From Eledone cirrhosa (taxonomy: Eukaryota > Mollusca > Cephalopoda > Octopoda > Eledonidae), in NCBI GenBank assembly GCA_964016885.1, contig OZ024743.1, positions 15,548,972-15,612,971 of the forward strand: DNA of 64,000 nt. The letters run 5' to 3'. Below are positions 11,519 to 24,010 of the stretch, piece after piece; the stretch's first letter is position 1, and each line of letters begins with the position of its first letter. The translations under genes were made by a program, and so were the position numbers. A model generated the notes under the pieces. It was not told where the DNA came from. It did no database searches and worked only from the letters and a program-made list of their open reading frames with translations.

Positions 11519-12240
11519 CCACTTATTCCTGAGAGTCATCAAACACTGCTTCCAGTGGGTCCTGTCAGAAGCAATTGTCTCTACCAAATCCAGCTGAAGT
11601 CAGACCAGCGAAGTCCATGGGTGTTATGCAATCATCTTCTTTGGGGTCTGCCTCTGGGTCTCCTGTCGGTTGGTTTAACCTGTACATTATGTCAATTCAA
11701 AGAAGTAGTGGCTCTACCAGGAGTGACAATCTGATCCCCAAGCTATGCCCTTTATTGAGTAACGTTACTCTAAAGATGCTTCAGAGGAACCGCATTTTGC
11801 ACACTTATATTTGCGATCATCTTCTTTCTGTTATTACACAAGATTCATGACCATAAATAAGGGTTGGTAAAAATACTGAATTAAAGATAGCAAGTTTGGC
11901 TTTTACACCTTCCTCTCTTCTTCTTATTACTGAATGCTAAAGCTGGCATATTACTGCACCAGCTTCTGAAATTCTTGCACTTAATTTAGCCTCCTGCATT
12001 CCATCACTTGTGGACACAGCCCCAAGATACTTGAACTTCTCCACTTGCTTCAGTGGAACTCCATCCACATGTAATATACTGCAAAAGCATCCGTGAGAAG
12101 CAAACTGTCTCAGATTTTACAGCACTAATTTTCCTTACAGCCATGCAACACTCAGTATCGAGTATATAAAGTGCAAGTTGGAGATCACCTTCTGCTGCAA
12201 AAACACATGATGAGCATGCGACCTGTCCTGGGAGGTGAGG
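11519..12240 (-). mobile_element. Decayed LINE fragment (RT C-terminal half)
   Basis: The minus strand reads MAVRKISAVKSETVCFSR (about 12100-12150), then LHVDGVPLKQVEKFKYLG and a following AVSTSDG segment (about 11990-12075), and near the 3' end ETIASDRTHWK (about 11545-11580). These are the segments after the YADD box of the LINE family whose ORF also carries an endonuclease. Several frameshifts and stops interrupt it. The fragment at 61960-63200 shares the 3' terminal block (ETVASERTHWK). Confidence 0.75.
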
Positions 12241-12289
12241 GATGGATGCACAAAGATTGCATATCCAATGACCGCAAAGAAGGTTTAGA

Positions 12290-12980
12290 AGGGGGAAAAC
12301 TTTGACAATTGGAACCTGGAGCATCACAACACTTACAGGTAATGAGCAGAAAATAGTGGAGGAAATGATGTGCTACTGGTGTGATATAGTTAGAGATTCT
12401 TCAATGAGGTTCCATGGCTATAGATTTGATTGAGGATGGAAACTCCACTATTCAGGTGTGGTGCCAGAAAGACTGCACAGGCAGGAAGTGGGGATACTCA
12501 CAAGGCCCCCAGCTGTTAGAATGTGTTATGGACTGGCTCTCATTAGGCGGGAGGATTTGCTTCTTCAAGCTTAGGCTGAACGATATGTCTCTGTGGGTGG
12601 TGCAAGTTTATGCACCAAACAAGGTGTCCAAATACAGATCCTTCATTGAGGAAGTCACTACAGCATTAAATGTAGATAAGACTGAGTCATATATCCTAAT
12701 GGGAGACTTCAATGCACATGATGTCACTGACCATCTGACATGGTATAGAGTGATTGGAACGAACAGCCACCCTGATCTAAATACGATTTGAGAAGCCTTA
12801 TTAAACTTCTCATCAAGCAATGCATTCTGTACTGTGACCACAGAGACATACGTAAATATACATGGTATAATGGGAATCAGGGACAGAGATAAATAATTGC
12901 CTTGTTATTGTCTCTAAACTCTTCGATTCTGTGCTGGATGTTCATAGTGTTCTTTATCTCAGAAAAGTGTTACAAATAAA
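12290..12980 (+). pseudogene. Decayed LINE endonuclease (APE-type) fragment
   Basis: Plus-strand peptides match the N-terminal endonuclease of an animal LINE: LTIGTWSITTLTG (about 12300), then WVVQVYAPNKVSKYRSFIEE (about 12597) and ILMGDFNAHD (about 12690), which holds the catalytic G-D-F-N. Near 12850-12890 is a degraded Y-V-N-I-H-G-I-M-G-I-R-D-R segment in place of the usual H-K-x-T-W-x-R-x-x-x-x-R-S-x-I-D. The longest intact frame is 12414-12791. It lies head to head with the minus-strand fragment 11519-12240, so the two are probably separate insertions or an inverted piece. Confidence 0.7.
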
Positions 12981-13227
12981 GCAGGAACACCAATATGTTT
13001 TCTGACTATTGCTGGTCTATTAAAGGTGGTCGGCCACAGCCAAATTACAGCTGGAAATCAAACCAAAATACATTTAAATCTACGTTAAGTCTTTTTGATC
13101 ATATCTTAACACACACGTAGCTATATGAGTCTTTAAAAATGACATTTATATTAAACACTAGGAATACTATGAATATCAGTTATTTTCACTTTTATAATAT
13201 GCAAAACTCAATTTTGTTTCACAGTGT

Positions 13228-13495
13228 AATCAGAAAGATTATAGAACATCAATGACTATATAGATAATAAACACAACCACAAGGATATGTTCCAAAGGTG
13301 GAAGAGCCCAGCTCCCACTGTCATCTCCTCCATCTCTCTCGCACTCCCCATCTCTCTATATGGTCAGCAAATGGGGTTCCACGCACTGGCCTCCCCACAG
13401 CCCTGGGAGACAGAATGGAGAAGGCATTTCCCTGGAGGATGGTAAAGGAGATGCGCTGGCAGAGCCATTCCATCTCGCAAATCAGAAAGATTATA
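13228..13495. mobile_element. GC-richer insertion flanked by 16-bp direct repeats
   Basis: The direct repeat AATCAGAAAGATTATA occurs perfectly at 13228-13243 and 13480-13495 and brackets 236 bases. The insert (13244-13479) is richer in G and C from about 13290 than its surroundings and has short open frames but no recognised domain. A 16-bp duplication is the size made by LINE-type retroposition. No poly(A) or simple tail is visible at either end, so the donor is unknown. Confidence 0.6.
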
Positions 13496-13883
13496 ATCAT
13501 ATTAGCATCAACTCATCTCAGAGATTTAAACATTTAACTAAACATATGTATAAAGTGTGGACCTTTATGAAATTAATGAGATCAACACTAACTTATTGAT
13601 GAAGAGGGATGAGTGGATATATTTTATTGGATATAGAATGTTTAGATTATTTTACAAGTTGAGATTCAGTGAATTGGCAATATACTGGTTATCACATGCC
13701 TTATTCCAATGAAAGAAGAGAGCAGCAACATTTCAGTAGTTAAACATATGATGTGAATATTTATTTCAAAGCACACAATTGTAAAGTACAAAAAGAAGCA
13801 AGATACTACAATTGTAAAGTACAAACAGAAGCAAGATACTACATCAAATGAAAGATATACTTCATACAATTTCTCATTATACT

Positions 13884-14069
13884 GTGAATTGGCAGTATCG
13901 GTAGAGGGCTGGACGCCATGCTTTCTAGCATAGTTACATCCCTTTACAGACTGAATTCAAATTTCGTCGAGGTTAACTTTACATTCCATCCTTACAGGGT
14001 CTATAAAATAAAGTACCAGTAATGTACTGGGTAATTACTGGCCTTGTGACAAAAGTAGAAACAATTATA
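13884..14069 (+). mobile_element. tRNA-derived SINE (short subfamily)
   Basis: Head GAATTGGCAGTATCGGTAGA, altered B box GAATTCAAATTTCGTC, body ATAAAATAAAGTACCAG and tail GGCCTTGTGACAAAAGTAG. Moderately diverged from the window consensus. Confidence 0.9.
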
Positions 14070-14559
14070 CTGATATATGCTGATATCATCATGATCATCA
14101 CTTTTACATGCATTTACCATGCAAGCATGTGTTGGAGTTTTGTTGAAGTCTAAAGACAGATCGGTCAGAATGACTTCATTTTGTTTATATATTTCATATT
14201 TGATATGGATTATATAGCTGGGGACCCTTTCTTGCAGCATCTGCTTTATGAAATGTACTAGGTGTGTTTACAGGGTGGACTGGCTGTGTTTTTGTTTTGT
14301 GAAACAGGCACTAAAGAGGCTGTTACATGCTTGTCCATATTGAACAGTTGTCTCAAACCCTGTATTGTTTTCATTCATTTGGCAAACATTGTAGACTCTG
14401 GTCTCTCACCTAGTTCACATTTAATAATAGAGTTCTTGTCCTGGTAGATGTGTATTTGGGGTTGTGACTTATCACCTGCTCTCTTGGTCCAGTGTTATAT
14501 CGTTTATGATGTTCAGTGTTTTAGGTCATTTTTCATATCTTAGTCTTCCTCTTAAATGT
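14070..14559. other. No feature seen
   Basis: Unassigned sequence. A 61-codon frame at 14262-14447 has no recognised content. Confidence 0.4.
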
Positions 14560-15570
14560 TCATTCTCATCAATTGTTCTGCATTTTTCCATACAACTTTC
14601 ACTCTTTATGCCCATACCAATGTAATTGTCTCTCTTGCATGCTACATTCAATTCCTCATACATTGAACTTTTCTCTCACTTCACTTATGATGTCAATCAT
14701 GCAGACTAACTTTCCACATCCAGTGAAACATGCATGCATTATTTGTTTTTAGTGTTTGTAAATACTCTGCCCTCACAGTTCACATTTTGCTGCCATTCAG
14801 CATATAATATATTTCCGTTACTTTGAAAGAAAAGCCTTTTAAGTCTATTAGAGGTAAAAACTTCCTGAACTTCTTCCACCACCTTCTCACTCTAACTACT
14901 ACAATTTCAGTATACCCAACTCCACAACTAATAATCTCACTGAAATTTCTACCACTTCTATAAATCCTTCTAGATATTTGAGAGGGTTTATTTGAGTATC
15001 TTTACTGTTGACTAGTCTTGTGCATCAACAATATAAGAAGTCTACTTCCCCTGTCAGTTTACATGTGATACCACATTTCTTGTGCCCCTAAACTGGATGC
15101 ACCATTTGGGATTCCTACCTGCAGCTTTTTCTACATATTGAGCCTATCCATTTTTCTGTTTACTAAACATTAGTTTTTGCCAAATTTAATCAAGGCCAAT
15201 AATTCCAGATTTTGTTTTCATTGTCTTGAATTTCAACTCTAGTTCTCCAATACTTTCAGCTGAGAGGTCTAGATCATTAACATGTAGGAACTCCTACCAA
15301 TAACCAGGCTTGAGTTTTTGTGTTATTATCTAGATAACTATAATAAACACAAGGCAGCTGTGGAGTGAACCTTGGTAGACTACAACCTGCACATTAAATT
15401 TGTTGCCGTATTCATTGCACCTTTTTAAATGGCTTATACAATCCATACATGCTTTTACTCAATCAGTTATTTCCTAAGAAACCACCACTAAATTACAGAG
15501 CTTGAAAATCTGTCAGAAGGCTTTTCCATGTCAATGTATGTTACATATAGCGGCTTATGGATAGCTAGGC
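14560..15570 (-). mobile_element. Decayed LINE reverse transcriptase region
   Basis: Minus-strand order follows a LINE RT. DMEKPSDRFSSSVIWW (about 15490-15540) corresponds to the D-x-x-K-A-F-D-x-V catalytic block. SSYMLMI with a following TSQLKVLEN (about 15250-15300) corresponds to the region around YADD. VVVRVRRWWKKFRKFLPL lies at about 14865-14915. ERQLHWYGHKE (about 14600-14635) corresponds to the R-R-L-R-W-Y-G-H-V motif. Many stops and shifts are present, so it is an old copy. It belongs to the same broad family as the copies at 45 and 31080. Confidence 0.7.
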
Positions 15571-18500
15571 CCTAACACATCACATTATATGAAAGTTAAC
15601 AAATGACAGTAGGAAGAAGTAAAGGAGCCTGGAATCATTGAAGCATTTAATGCTATAAAAGTTAGTGATAAAAGGATGATGGTGATAATCACTGTAATGT
15701 TAACAATCATCATTGTCTTTGCAGTGAGGATAAAATAAAGTTATTTGTGCGTGCAATGATAATTGTAATGATGATAATCATGGTGGGTTGATGATTCTGA
15801 TAGTGATGGAATTTACAACTAATTCTTTTTTGTGTATTTGGAAACTCATATTAGAGTAATAGTCAGTAGCACAGAGTGGAAAATCAATTTCTTTTAAGTT
15901 TAAAAAGATTATGCTGAATTTCTGAAGTGTTGATATTTTAATTTGATTTTTAGTTTTTAACAGAACTAAATATCCTTATAAGAATTTGAGAGGGTATTCA
16001 TACTATGTGACTGTAATCTGCTATGCATTTTTCTTCACAACTATTTCTCATGGGTACTATGTACATACATTAATACAGTTTAGGGATATAACTGATAATG
16101 GTTTATCATGATATTAATTGTTATATATATATAAGATGTAATATAAGTGGTTTGTTTCACTGGTCATCAAATAATCAGTAAAGTTACAGATGTAATTGTT
16201 CCTCAAATGATAATTTTGTAGAACCTACATACTTCCCTTTATTTCCCTGAGAATATTATATACTTAAGATACTTGCATGATTCACAAAATCAATAGTCAT
16301 TATAACGATAATATCATTGATTATTCAATATAACCAGTGACTTAGTGATATGCAACACTACATATAATCCCATTCTCAAAACAGTCTTTCTCTGCCTCAT
16401 ATCCTTTCAGTTTGTAACTACAGAAAATGCTATTAAACTAAAATAATATCTAAATTCTCAGCTCTTCTCTCCACGGAAGTTGCTCTACTCAGTAGTCAGG
16501 TAATAGTATTATGTTGGAATAGATTTCCCTTAAAGGGATGGCTTTGCATTGGATGATAAATATGATGACAAACTACAGAGAATTAAGCTTAATATCTCTT
16601 ACGGAGCACTCATCAAAGGAGGCACACTTTTCTAGAGCAATTTTTCACTGTCAGATCATTACTTTGTGAGTTTTGGACCATAGAAAAGAATAAAATAACA
16701 TTTATTCTTAACTATAAACTACGACAATAAATGCAGAAATGAGCTGTTCAGAATAAAGGTTCTGTTGCAGTTAATTCCTTTCAGATTTGATATTCACTGC
16801 ACATCATTCTTTAACCTGACAAAAGCCATAAACCAAATTGACATATGTTATTAAAATGCTTTGAGGTAAAACTCAATAAAGTTTGCAAGATCAAATAGGC
16901 TAGCAAATACACATTTACTCTGTTATCTTTTTGTATACACATGAATATATATGTACATGTGAAAGTGTATTTCTATACAATATAAACTCTGGTAATTACT
17001 GTATAAATTATAACTGCAAACATGATACAACATAAGTTTAACATAAGTTTATTCCACCATAGTGATACAGAATTTCACTGAAAATAAATAAATATTATTC
17101 TAGGTCTTAAGGAGCCTGTGAAATAACGTCATTGAAAGAACAGTCATTTGTTTGTAAATATAAATAGATAACTCAATGGCCAGATGGTCTGTTATAGGAA
17201 TATATTTTAAATAAAATCCAATTTGAATTCAATAACTTTGAACAACCTTTGTCATCACCAACATCATATTATATTTGTATGTGCACATTTGGACATAACT
17301 ATTAGAGGATAGTTTTCTTTCTTAATTTCTCTCTATCGTCCATTCTTAATTGTGCTTCATTTTTGTTTTCTAGCTGTTTCATTTTTATTTCTAAATTTGT
17401 ATATATCTAATATCATTGATATCAGTAAAAATCTGTTTTCCTTTATAGAGATATTCATTAGATATATCATTCTATAGTCACATTTTCTCTGTCAGCTTCA
17501 AGCAATACAGAATTGTTTTAGCAAGCAAGCAAGCAAGCAAAGGAGGTTTAAATCTTCCAGCACAATTTAGTCTTAAACATTAACCAAACAATTTGTGATT
17601 TAAATTCATTTTGCTTCTTATAAAATCATTGTTGGGAATTTAACAAAAAAATTAGTATATACACATATATTTGACGTTTGTTTCTAAATTCACTACCCTT
17701 TATCAAATATATGTGTATGGGAAGAGTCAAGTCATAAAACACATAATATAGAAAAGTAACAAGTAACAATTTGTTTAACATGATGTATATCTGATATGAA
17801 AGCTCTTGATACAGACTGACATTTGTAAATATTTTGATGTAGAGAGATTGTTTTAGATTTTTGTAAAGATTTAGTCATTTTTCAGCTATCATATAATGCT
17901 GTCTACATTCAAATATTTCTATAGACACTGATTCTTATTCTTAATTTGCTTATTTTTTATGCAACGAACTATATTAAAACATTACATTCGGATAAAGCTC
18001 TTCAATGGTCTCTTGTAAAAACAACATTGAAAAACATATATCAACTAATGTATATAAAAAGAGAAAATGTTATGATTTAGTTTAGAGTATCATTGGTAGG
18101 CCTTAGATAAATGGCTGAAACCATAATCCTGATGCATCATTATTTGGCCATCTTAAAGTCTGCAACCACTAGTTCTTTCCTATATCAATTACATTCTCCT
18201 CTGCAGTCAATACCGTGAGGAATGTTCATAACACATGAAATTTATAATCTTAGATCAATCTACTGATATGCAATGTCAGTAATAGATGTTGGTCTTTTCT
18301 CAAATTTTATGGCACCTTGGAAACTATACAATAATATATTTGATGTTACTAAAATGTTGTATACGAAATTTTATGTGCTTGAAGATGTCAGATTGCAAAT
18401 TTTCTTCATTAAATCATTCCCTTAGAATGGGGAAAATCTATGGTGATTTGTATTTGGGTTTAGATAGCAAATATGTATCATGATCATGCAGGTGAACATT

Positions 18501-19342
18501 TCATAGATGAGATTACTCTGAGTAGAGTAAGTAATGTTTTACAACCCGTTTAGTCAATTTCCTATAATCATAAAAGAGCAAATGCATTGACGAAGTTTTA
18601 TTTCATATTATCATGGGATTGTTAGAAATCTGCAATCTAAGCTAAAAAGACATCTCTCCATTTTATAAATTACACACTACTTACAAATGCAAACTACTAG
18701 CATAGTTATTTCTAGCTATGTCAGCTAGGCAATGTTGTGTTCAGTGTTTTTTCTTGTGACATTAGTGAAATTATACGGCTATTAACTCTTTGTATTTCAA
18801 TCCAGTGGCTTATCAACTTGGCCAGTGGTTGCTCTCCTTAATTAATACAGGTGTATGGATACCAGAAAACCCCAGAAGAGGAAATTCAAATGACTTTATG
18901 ACCCTTGCAATATCTCAAAAACTAGAAACATGGGAAACCCAATATAGTTTTCTAAGAGACAAAACTATTATATTCAGTTTCTATTTATTTGATAAGTATC
19001 AAAATTGTCAGCACAACAATGTGGAAGACTATTAGAAAATTCCGTATTGTTTTGTCAAAATTTGATTATTTCCAAAAGCCAAAGAACATAATATAATGTC
19101 CATAAGCAGTGGAGTATCCTATGATAGTAAAATGGAAACTACTGACAGCAAAGAGAAAATGAAAAGCCCATAGGATATGCAAAATAAATCTGAGGGACAG
19201 GATTGAATGGAATGTGAAACATGTTACTGAAAAGTGCATGAAGGATAACGGCATAAATATAATGAAACTTATTGATACAGGCTGGAATAAAACATATTTC
19301 TATTAAGAAATGCTAGACAGTATACATATGACAGATAGCATA
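15571..19342. other. AT-rich sequence with few signals
   Basis: I see no gene or element apart from a (GCAA)n tract at 17521-17541 and a hairpin at 17659-17718, listed separately. Short open frames (for example 18286-18483 and 18790-19035) lack recognisable domains. Confidence 0.45.
17659..17718 (-). other. Hairpin with hammerhead-like layout
   Basis: Perfect 16-base arms ATACACATATATTTGA and its complement (17659-17674 and 17703-17718) enclose, on the minus strand, a TTGATAA box, an AGGG block, GAAAC and ACGTC in that order. This is the order CUGAUGA, stem II, GAAA, GUC of a type I hammerhead. Two core bases differ from CUGAUGA and the stem register is off by about two bases, so catalysis is unlikely. 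Confidence 0.35.
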
Positions 19343-19528
19343 AATAATTGTTTCTACGTTAGGCACAAGGCCAGCAATTACCCAGTGTATTACTGGTACT
19401 TTATTTTATCGACCCCGTAAGGATGAAAGGCAAAGTTAACCTCGGCGTGATTTGAACTCAGAATGGCAAGGGCCGTAACTCTATGCGCCAAAGCATGGCA
19501 TCCGACACTCTACCAATACTGCCAAGAC
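19343..19528 (-). mobile_element. tRNA-derived SINE (short subfamily)
   Basis: Full-length minus-strand copy from AATAATTGTTTCTACGTTAG to CAATACTGCCAAG, with both tRNA-like boxes and the GACCCCGTAAGGATGAAAGG block. Confidence 0.9.
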
Positions 19529-21404
19529 TGACTAGATTATTACTCACAGGTGATTTTGCATCTCCACTCCCTGAGGAAATTCTATATAGTAAACATGCTT
19601 AATCTACATCATTATGAAATAAGTATCATTGAAAGAATAAGCGATATGTTGTTTATATATATTTATTTTAATGTTATTTTGAATAAAGAATGGAACACAC
19701 ACGAGCTGAAGCTAAAGAAGGGATATATAAATAATTCACTTTAAGATACAAGAGAGATAAGACTGAACAGGTACAGACATATGATAGGTACGAAGGATCA
19801 ATGGTAGGTGAAATGTACAACCAAAGAAGTTATCTGAAGAACTGGAGCAAAATCGTCTGTATATTCTGACCCTTGTGAAAGAGATGACAAGGAATTTTAA
19901 ATGGTGGTGAGATGTTGTGCTGAATCCATGCATGTATGATAAAACAAATAAAATATGATGACTGATGATTTATAGCATTACTAGGGTTATGAAGAGCATA
20001 TCGGGCAGAGCTCCACATAAATTACCTTGTAGCTTTTCTGTGTCATAATTTGATATGGTCCTATAGCTATCTTTGTATTTAATCTTTCTGGAATAAATAC
20101 AATGAGTACTGATCAAATACTGGAAGCTATTTAACTAACTGCTGCTTCCTCAATATTGTTAGAAAGAAACCATTAATTATATTAATTTCTCTGTAAAGAG
20201 GTTAGTAGAATTGGTAGACAGCACAACTTTACATTTCTTTGATTCTTAATCTATGAAGATAATAACTACTAATCAGTTTAATTTTAATTGGTATCTTCTT
20301 AATCCCATTTTGAATCCTTAAAGATATTTAGCCAGTAATATTAGAAACCTGTACTAATTCCTATCTAGGAAATAATTATAATGTTATTGTTACTTATTCA
20401 AAGACACATTGATTCACCTTAGCCTAGGTCCTTGAAACTTGCACTCAAAACTATTTTAATTCCTCAAAGCTGCAACTCACATTAAGCCTTACAATCCCTG
20501 TTGATATTTCATACTGAATGTTAGATACACTAGAGTATCACCCCTATATCTGTGATGGTTTTGCTGCTACACACACAAGCATTCTTTACGGAATTTAAAA
20601 TAAAGTTATCCGATTGATTGAATGACAAAGACTCATTCACCAATACACTAAACCTTCTTGTCCATAAACATGCTGCCTCTTCTCTCGGTGTTTACTATAA
20701 CATGCTCTACTTCTCTTATTAGTTCATCACTTCTATCCAGGTTCAAGCAATACATATGTCTTTTATTCTCATTACTCATTAAATTTACTTTACTCTGTTT
20801 CATACACTTTCAATCCTATCACTCAAAATCATTACCTTCTCATTTAATTTACTGTTTCATACTACTTCAATCCTGACCTCTCCAAATCATTAACTATCTG
20901 AAATAGCTCACATTGTGTCTAAACATTTAAACACAGGCAGGGATAACGTTCACATTGAACATAACCAAACTGTGTAGGGGTTGCAAATATTATGTGCATT
21001 GTTGTACTATTAAAAATTATCAAAGAGCAAAATCAAAAAAATCCAATGATTTAAATTCTACGAATTGTCAAATTTGAAACAGATTTAGAATAATAGAAAT
21101 TCATTTCTTAAATAAAACAATAATGTTTACTGTTACTTTAAAATATAGTTTAGCTATGAGCATAAATATTTGTTTGCAGAAAAAGATAAATCAAAAGCTT
21201 ATACCTAGAATTGAGCAAGGGTTTCAGATTCCTTTTACAATCATCCTTCATGTAATTAATTACAAATGCTTTCACATTTTCATAATCATCATAATCAATT
21301 TAACGTTAGTATTCGATACTGGCATGGGCTGTATGAAATGTTTGAGCTAGAGATCTATATCTGCTTCCTGACAGCAGCCCTCACTTGCATTTTTACACAT
21401 TTAC
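19529..21404. other. No feature seen
   Basis: AT-rich; several short open frames without recognised content. Confidence 0.45.
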
Positions 21405-21845
21405 ACATGGAGGCACATGGCTTAGTGGGTCGAGCATTGGGCTTGCAATCGAAAGGTTGTGAGTTCAATTCTCAGACTGGGTGATGTGTTGTTTCCTTGT
21501 GCAAGACACTTTATTTCACATTGCTCCAGTTTACTCAGCTGTAGAAATAAGATGATAGGGAATGGGGACCCTATCATTCTACTGCAAAGTGGTCGTGGAG
21601 ACCACTTTGCAGTAGAATGATTGTGGGCAAAGAAAAAAAAAAGCACCTAGCTCACACTGTAAAGTGGACGTGTAAGCGCCATGGAAAAAAAAGCACCCAG
21701 CACTCATTGTAAATGAGGTTGGTGTTAGGAAGGGGATCCAGCTGTAGAAATCAAGCCAGAATCAGTTCCCGTCCAACCCTTGCAAGCAGGGAAAAGCGGG
21801 CGTAAAATGATGATGTTGATGATGATGATGATGATGATTAACCAA
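21405..21845 (+). mobile_element. Composite SINE sharing a LINE 3' tail
   Basis: The tRNA-like head at 21415-21470 has GGCTTAGTGGGTCGAGCATT (A-box side) and GGTTGTGAGTTCAATTC (B box). A body with AAAGCACCTAG and AAAGCACCCAGCACTCATTG blocks follows. The 3' part (about 21715-21800) contains GTTGGTGTTAGGAAGG, ATCCAGCTGTAGAAATC and CCGTCCAACCC, and ends in (ATG)n at 21807-21838. The last section matches the 3' UTR of the LINE at 8560-9475. This is the pattern expected when a SINE borrows the LINE's recognition tail. Confidence 0.75.
21573..21621. other. Perfect 22-bp hairpin in the SINE body
   Basis: ATCATTCTACTGCAAAGTGG and two further bases (21573-21594) are exactly complementary to 21600-21621, with a 5-base loop GTGGA. 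A perfect stem of this length inside an aged SINE is unexpected. Confidence 0.9.
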
Positions 21846-22624
21846 TGAGCATTTTGACATGTGGAACATAATCAAATATCCCTGCTACAGATGTCAAATG
21901 CCAAAGAACCAACACATGCACACACAAACACACACACATATATATATATATGTATGTGTATATATATATACACACAATGGCCTTCATTCAATTTTCATTA
22001 AAAAAATTCCCTCCGAAGACAATGGTCAGCACAAGGCTGCAGGAGATTATATTTGTCTTACCTTCTAAATATATATTAAAGTTTCAGAATTGTATTTGTC
22101 AAATAACTACATTTGAGATTATGTGTTTAAAATGAACAAAGTATGTTGAGGAAGAAGTAGTTTAGCCATTTCAGTGTAAAAAAAAAAAAAAATTATGTCA
22201 GTGACTATCTTTCAAAATGTACAACAAAATGTTTAGACATACATAGTACATTTTATTATGAAGAAATAAAAGAAAAAGAAAGTTAATGGATTTTGTGAAA
22301 TGGATTTTGAGTGTGGTTGTTGTGAATTTTAATGTAAAATGTATGAAATATTGTTGTAATTGTCAATGCTTGTCAGTTATATAATTCTATAAATACAATA
22401 GCACTTAAGCTAATTTTACTGGTAACAACCATATAGGAAATGTCAAGAGTGAATAAAAATATCTCAGTATAAATTGTGGAAAAAATATGAATTAAAAAAA
22501 AAAGAATTTTCATTTCACTTTCATTTAATAATGAGTTCTCACATCGACATTTGACTTGGAATATTGTGGGTAAGAACAACTGATCATATCTAAATGGGTA
22601 ATTATTTTTTCAAACCTGGGGAAT
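21846..22624. other. AT-rich spacer with a CA/TA microsatellite
   Basis: A compound CA/TA tract lies at about 21915-21975 and a poly(A) run near 22178-22191. Nothing else is recognised. Confidence 0.5.
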
Positions 22625-22735
22625 GAAATTCAAATCTAAACATGGTAGGATTTGAACTCTGAATATCTATAGTCATTACTAAAAACTTAAAATCTGCAAT
22701 GCATTTTGGTCAATGCTCTATTGATTCTGCTCTTT
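22625..22735 (-). mobile_element. Diverged tRNA-derived SINE head
   Basis: The minus strand reads GCAGAATCAATAGAGCATTG, later ATGCATTGCAGATTTT, and then GAGTTCAAATCCTACCATG. This is the A-box/B-box order of the second SINE type, seen again at 23866. No tail was identified. Confidence 0.45.
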
Positions 22736-23707
22736 ATTTGTATTCATATTTTATTACTAATTTCATTTATTACATTTTCACTGATTTTCCCTTTTTTTTA
22801 TTATTTTACTTTATTAAAGTTTCCTAATTTAAAATGAGTTCATTTGAGTTTTAAACTATTAGATTGACAGTTTTACTTTATTTTATTATATTATACGATG
22901 TTGTATAGCATCTAAGATCTCTTTTGAACACAAGCAAAGATATCTTCTTGAGCAGACATCTCTGGAGAATAATGGTGAATAAAATTTTCTATTGAGGCTT
23001 AAATGTAAAACAAATGGCTCTTGTAATGGATATAATTCTAATTAATTGACCTTCTGCTTTGTCATTTATTTCTACTCTTACCAAAGGTGTGAGAGAATTC
23101 TAGACATCACTAAAATCTCATCTATGCACACATTGCACAGTGATAGACAAAAGAGGAAAGCTGCCCCATATGTGTAAGATATATATTCTTTTATAATAAA
23201 TGCAAATAAAATTTCCGAGTAATAATTATTTAGCAAGTGACTTAATCTGAGATTGTGTATTGGTATTGAAAATTATACAATTATATTAGATCTATTTTAG
23301 CCACCTAAACGATTATATTCCATTTTCATTTATATTTAGAGGGGTCAAGACATTATACCTGATCCCTACAACTAAATCCCTGACACAATTACTGCTGCTA
23401 GTTGAAACTCAGTTACAAACACAATGGTCTTTCAGTTCAACAAGAAAATGATATCTCCAAGGCTTGTACAAACTTGTAAACAACTAGGATTCAAACAGCT
23501 GAAATAGAAATGTATTAGCATAGAATTCGATCCAAGAAAAGATGTATAAATGTCCATTATAGAATCTTTCTTTACTAATATTAATAAGATCTCTCAGGCT
23601 ATTAGCTTTAAAGTCTAAGCATTATTTTAATATTTACATACTTTTTTATCATTCAGCTCTTTGATTGATGTGTAGTGATGTCATTCTTAATGTGTACTTA
23701 ATGGTGT
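22736..23707. other. No feature seen
   Basis: AT-rich, unassigned. Confidence 0.4.
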
Positions 23708-23835
23708 CTAATTTAGGCACACGGTCAACAATTTGGGGAAGGAGAAAGTCGATTAAGTCAATCCCAGTGCATTACTGGAAATTTATTTTATTGACCCTGC
23801 AAGGATGAAAGGCAAAGCTAACCTCCGTGGGATCA
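23708..23835 (-). mobile_element. Partial tRNA-derived SINE (long subfamily)
   Basis: Tail and body only: GGAGAAAGTCGATTAAG, CCCAGTGCATTACTGG, GACCCTGCAAGGATGAAAGG. The extra TCGATTAA block marks the long subfamily. The tRNA-like head is missing. Confidence 0.75.
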
Positions 23836-23865
23836 ATGTGTACATAATAAGTAAAAATCAATGAG

Positions 23866-24010
23866 TTAGCAGAGTTGTTAGCATGTTGGATAAAATGCTT
23901 TGTAGCATACATTTTGCCTCTCTCTACGCTGAGCTTTAATTCTGCTAAATTCAGCAGTCTGTCATGTTTTCCAGGTTGATAATTAAAATACCAGTCTGAT
24001 ACTGGTGTTC
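23866..24010 (+). mobile_element. Diverged SINE of a second tRNA-derived family
   Basis: GAGTTAGCAGAGTTGTTAGC, ATGTTGGATAAAATGCTT, CTACGCTGAGCTTTAATTC and AATTAAAATACCAG follow the order of a widespread mollusc SINE (head G-C-A-G-A-A-T-C-G-T-T-A-G-C-A, body A-A-T-T-A-A-G-T-A-C-C-A-G). It is strongly mutated. Confidence 0.5.
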
